From Gloeotrichia echinulata CP02 (GTDB taxonomy: Bacteria; Cyanobacteriota; Cyanobacteriia; Cyanobacteriales; Nostocaceae), in assembly GCA_038087035.1 (NCBI GenBank), contig CP051187.1, positions 5,896,001 through 5,960,000 of the forward strand: DNA of 64,000 nt. The letters are read 5' to 3'. Every line of letters starts with the position of its first letter. Within the stretch, counting starts at the first letter, position 1. Below the pieces are notes generated by a model. That model saw nothing but the letters and a program-made list of their open reading frames with translations, was not told the DNA's origin and did not search any database. The translations under genes were made by a program, and so were the position numbers. Positions 61,842 to 64,000 of the stretch are shown piece after piece.

Positions 61842-62192
61842 ATGAACACCATCCTACACATCACGCAACGCGAAGAATGGGAACAAGCAAAACGCTTAGG
61901 CACCTATCGCGGTGATACGCTGGACTCTGAAGGATTTATCCATTGTTCGACAGCTACACAAGTTATCTGGGTCGCAAATCGGTTTTTTGTCAATCAAAAG
62001 GATTTGGTAATGCTTTTCATTGACTCTGATAAAGTTAAACCGGAAATTCGCTATGAGGTGGCTGAGATAGGTGAGTTATTTCCCCATATTTATGGTGAGT
62101 TGAATATTGACGCTGTGTTTCAGGTGATTGATTTTGAATCTGGGGAAGATGGTTTTTTTGTGTTACCAGAAGAGGTGATAAATTTGGAGTGA
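61842..62192 (+). CDS. DUF952 family protein
   Basis: A 116-aa protein. I chose the ATG at 61842 (MNTILHITQREEWEQAKRLG) because DUF952 proteins begin this way; a GTG at 61821 lies in the HAD remnant frame. Conserved parts are GTYRGDTLDSEGFIHCSTAT, LFIDSDKVKPEIRYEVAE, and FPHIYGELNIDAVFQVIDFE. The fold is related to ADP-ribosyl/RNA 2'-phosphotransferase-like folds, but function is unknown. The downstream AtzG-like gene starts 29 bases after its stop, so they may be co-transcribed. Confidence 0.85.
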   Translation: MNTILHITQREEWEQAKRLGTYRGDTLDSEGFIHCSTATQVIWVANRFFVNQKDLVMLFIDSDKVKPEIRYEVAEIGELFPHIYGELNIDAVFQVIDFESGEDGFFVLPEEVINLE

Positions 62193-62220
62193 CGAACCGC
62201 AGATGCGCGGAGGAAGAAAG

Positions 62221-62409
62221 ATGGAAGCTGACGGGTTTGATGTGGGTGAATATGTGGATCAAATGGCGTTGTTGCTGGATTTGCAGTTAAGGGATGAATA
62301 TCGTGATGGGGTGGTGACAAATTTTGAGAGAATAAAGGCGATCGCTCTAGTGGTAAATTCTTTTCCTTTACCTGAAGAAGTGGAACCTGCACCTGTGCTT
62401 GAACCATGA
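62221..62409 (+). CDS. AtzG-like (DUF4089) small subunit
   Basis: A 62-aa protein starting at the ATG at 62221 (MEADGFDVGEYVDQMALLLD) with GGAGG seven bases upstream; the start at 62203 lacks such a site. The sequence YVDQMALLLDLQLRDEYRDG and ERIKAIALVVNSFPLPEEVE matches DUF4089/AtzG, a helical companion that stabilises AtzE amidases. Its stop overlaps the amidase start by 4 nt (ATGA, 62406-62409), so the two are coupled. The pairing of a DUF4089 subunit and an amidase is the main evidence for the reaction. Confidence 0.82.
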   Translation: MEADGFDVGEYVDQMALLLDLQLRDEYRDGVVTNFERIKAIALVVNSFPLPEEVEPAPVLEP

Positions 62410-63779
62410 ATGATGCTGTATCAATAGCTGCTGCTGTGCGTGAAGGTACGGTTAGCGCGGTGGAGGTGACTGAAGCTGCGTTAGCGAAAATTGCAGCGCG
62501 GGATAATCAACTCAATTGTTTTACGGTTGTGATGGCGGATACGGTTTTGGCTGATGCTGTACGCATTGATAGGGAAATAGCTGCAGGTAATCATCCTGGT
62601 GTGCTTGCTGGTGTACCTTTTGCGGTGAAAAATTTGTTTGATATCGCTGGTATAATAACTCTGGCGGGGTCGAAAATTAATGCCGAAAATCCGCCAGCTA
62701 GTCAAGATGCAACTGCAGTTGCTAGGTTGAAGCAGGCGGGTGGGGTGTTGGTAGGCGCTTTAAATATGGATGAGTACGCCTATGGGTTTGTAACGGAAAA
62801 TTTCCATTATGGTGCGACTCGCAACCCCCATGATTTACAGCGGGTCGCTGGTGGTTCTTCTGGTGGTTCCGCTGCGTCTGTTGCGGCTGGTTTGATACCG
62901 CTGACCCTGGGTTCTGATACTAACGGTTCGATTCGGGTTCCCGCTGCTTTGTGTGGCGTTTTGGGTTTGAAGCCGACTTACGGAAGATTATCCCGTGCTG
63001 GGGTGGCTTTATTTTCTAGCAGTTTTGACCACATCGGACCTTTTGCTCGTTCGGTAGCAGATATCGCTACCGTGTTTGATGTGCTACAAGGGGAAGATGA
63101 ACGTGATCCGGTTTGTACTAAACGCCCCCCTGAACCGTGTTTACCGCAGATAAATCAAGATATTTCTGGTATAAGGATTGCCATTGCTGCTGATTATTTT
63201 GTCAAAGGTGCAGCGCCGGAAGCCTTGGCTGCAGTAGAAAAAGTGGCTCTGGCGTTGGATGTAACTGAGTATGTGACTATACCCGAAGCTAACCGAGCTA
63301 GGGCGGCGGCGTTTGTAATTACAGCTACTGAGGGCGCAAATCTGCATTTAGAAAAATTGCGATCGCGTCCCCAAGATTTCGACCCCGCTACACGCGATCG
63401 CTTTTTGGCTGGGGCGTTAATACCGAGTAGCTGGTATTTGCAAGCGCAACGCTTTAGAAAATGGTATCGCGATCGCGTCCGAGAAATCTTTCAAAATGTG
63501 GATGTAATTCTCGCCCCAACTACACCAATTTCTGCACCATTAATTGGTCAAGAAACTATGATTTTAGATGGGGAGGAAATTCTTGTCCGTCCCCATTTGG
63601 GGTTATTTACTCAACCATTATCTTTTATCGGCTTACCTGTTTTATCAGTACCAATTCAGCTTCCCAATTCTTTACCTTTAGGGGTTCAACTAATAGCAGC
63701 ACCGTATAATGAAGCCTTAATTTTAAAAGTTGCATCTGTACTGGAATCTCAAGATATAATTTCATTAACTGTTGTATAG
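62406..63779 (+). CDS. Amidase-signature hydrolase, AtzE-like (1-carboxybiuret hydrolase type)
   Basis: A 457-aa amidase-signature enzyme. The Ser-cisSer-Lys triad can be located: Lys in VPFAVKNLFDIAG (about residue 79), then the serines in RVAGGSSGGSAASVAAGL (about 150-160). DTNGSIRVPAALCGVLGLKP and the late ILAPTTPISAPLIGQ complete the family. The coupled AtzG-like gene suggests the AtzEG complex, which removes ammonia from 1-carboxybiuret in cyanuric acid degradation. In cyanobacteria the true substrate is not established. GatA is an alternative, but GatA would not be coupled to DUF4089. It appears intact. Confidence 0.88.
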   Translation: MNDAVSIAAAVREGTVSAVEVTEAALAKIAARDNQLNCFTVVMADTVLADAVRIDREIAAGNHPGVLAGVPFAVKNLFDIAGIITLAGSKINAENPPASQDATAVARLKQAGGVLVGALNMDEYAYGFVTENFHYGATRNPHDLQRVAGGSSGGSAASVAAGLIPLTLGSDTNGSIRVPAALCGVLGLKPTYGRLSRAGVALFSSSFDHIGPFARSVADIATVFDVLQGEDERDPVCTKRPPEPCLPQINQDISGIRIAIAADYFVKGAAPEALAAVEKVALALDVTEYVTIPEANRARAAAFVITATEGANLHLEKLRSRPQDFDPATRDRFLAGALIPSSWYLQAQRFRKWYRDRVREIFQNVDVILAPTTPISAPLIGQETMILDGEEILVRPHLGLFTQPLSFIGLPVLSVPIQLPNSLPLGVQLIAAPYNEALILKVASVLESQDIISLTVV

Positions 63780-63992
63780 ATTTCCTCTTAACTTTAATTC
63801 CATAAAGACCCAATTTGCTCGATATTTTTGTGGTATCTCTGTTTTTTGAACATACGGTGCGATATTTTGAAAGCCAAATCGACGATAAAGCGCTAGCGCT
63901 TCTTTCGCATACAGACCAGTATCTAATCGCAGATGAGCGTAACCTATTTGGGAAGCTTCATTAATAATAGCTTGTAATAAATATCGACCTAT
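63765..63992 (-). pseudogene. GNAT acetyltransferase, C-terminal part, possibly broken or running off the window
   Basis: The leftward frame reads IGRYLLQAIINEASQIGYAH, LRLDTGLYAKEALALYRRFG then FQNIAPYVQKTEIPQKYRAN and WVFMELKL, the end of a GNAT N-acetyltransferase (the ALALYRRFGF helix is characteristic). An in-frame TGA occurs just before IGRYLL (63993-63995), where a functional gene would have Gly. It is thus either truncated or carries a nonsense change. It overlaps the amidase gene's end by 15 nt. The rest lies beyond the window edge. Confidence 0.6.
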
Positions 63993-64000
63993 TCATTTTC

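Overview
The window is chromosomal DNA of a cyanobacterium, most likely a filamentous heterocyst-forming type (Nostoc/Anabaena-like). It carries adjacent psaA and psaB, a cyanobacterial-type FtsH, GCGATCGC (HIP1) octamers in and between genes, heptameric short tandem repeats (GGATTTT, AATGACA, GTAATGA, GATTGGG), and many Uma2, toxin-antitoxin and IS200/IS605-type genes. The species cannot be named from the sequence alone.

Layout. 1-6.5 kb is accessory: a partial Uma2 nuclease, a tyrosine recombinase with a C-terminal coiled coil, a GerMN lipoprotein, a nucleotidyltransferase remnant, a Phd/ParE-type toxin-antitoxin pair, and a leftward cluster of ParA, a 78-aa protein, an AbiEii-like nucleotidyltransferase and a ribbon-helix-helix protein. 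Operator-like repeats lie upstream of parA. 6.8-9.9 kb holds a 40-aa membrane peptide, an MBL-fold hydrolase and two orphaned antitoxin-like genes. 9.9-12.5 kb is a nest of IS200/IS605 elements broken by a 196-bp inverted-repeat element. 12.6-29 kb is mostly housekeeping or conserved genes (a small conserved protein, Nif3-like, YjbQ, glycosyltransferase, class V aminotransferase-like lyase, TM0106 nuclease, phytase-like esterase, two tandem Ser/Thr kinases, tRNA-Asp, gltX), interrupted by an IsrB element. 29.3-38 kb has a broken GMC oxidoreductase, ftsH, a broken DUF4011 helicase-nuclease and an intact-looking Type II restriction-modification pair. 38-43.5 kb has PepP, a complete TnpA/TnpB element and an FG-GAP repeat protein. 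44.3-50.2 kb is a Type III-A CRISPR effector locus (csx3, cas10, csm2, csm3', 'cas6, csx1-like) without an array. 50.7-64 kb has another Uma2, psaB/psaA, a Pro/Glu/Thr-rich lipoprotein, glutaminase, a thioredoxin-NHL protein, DUF952, an AtzG/AtzE-like pair and an acetyltransferase fragment.

The main discovery is a 196-bp element present twice (10846-11041 and 48391-48586). Its terminal inverted repeats are about 22 bp. The outer bases differ between copies but match within each copy, so the pairing is preserved. Neither copy has an obvious target duplication, and each joins pieces of two different genes: tnpB to another tnpB, and csm3 to cas6. At the CRISPR locus the csm3 tail, csm4, csm5 and the cas6 head are missing exactly at the element. 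This suggests that recombination between copies collapsed the operon. The remaining Cas10 has GGDD but no visible HD nuclease motif, and it sits with a Csx3 ring nuclease and a CARF-HEPN protein, which looks like a cyclic-oligoadenylate signalling set without a complete effector complex.

Other points of interest are IsrB with an upstream omega RNA region, a perfect TGTGA-N6-TCACA CRP-type palindrome, the ParA/AbiEii/RHH cluster, and an unnamed domain shared by the two kinases.
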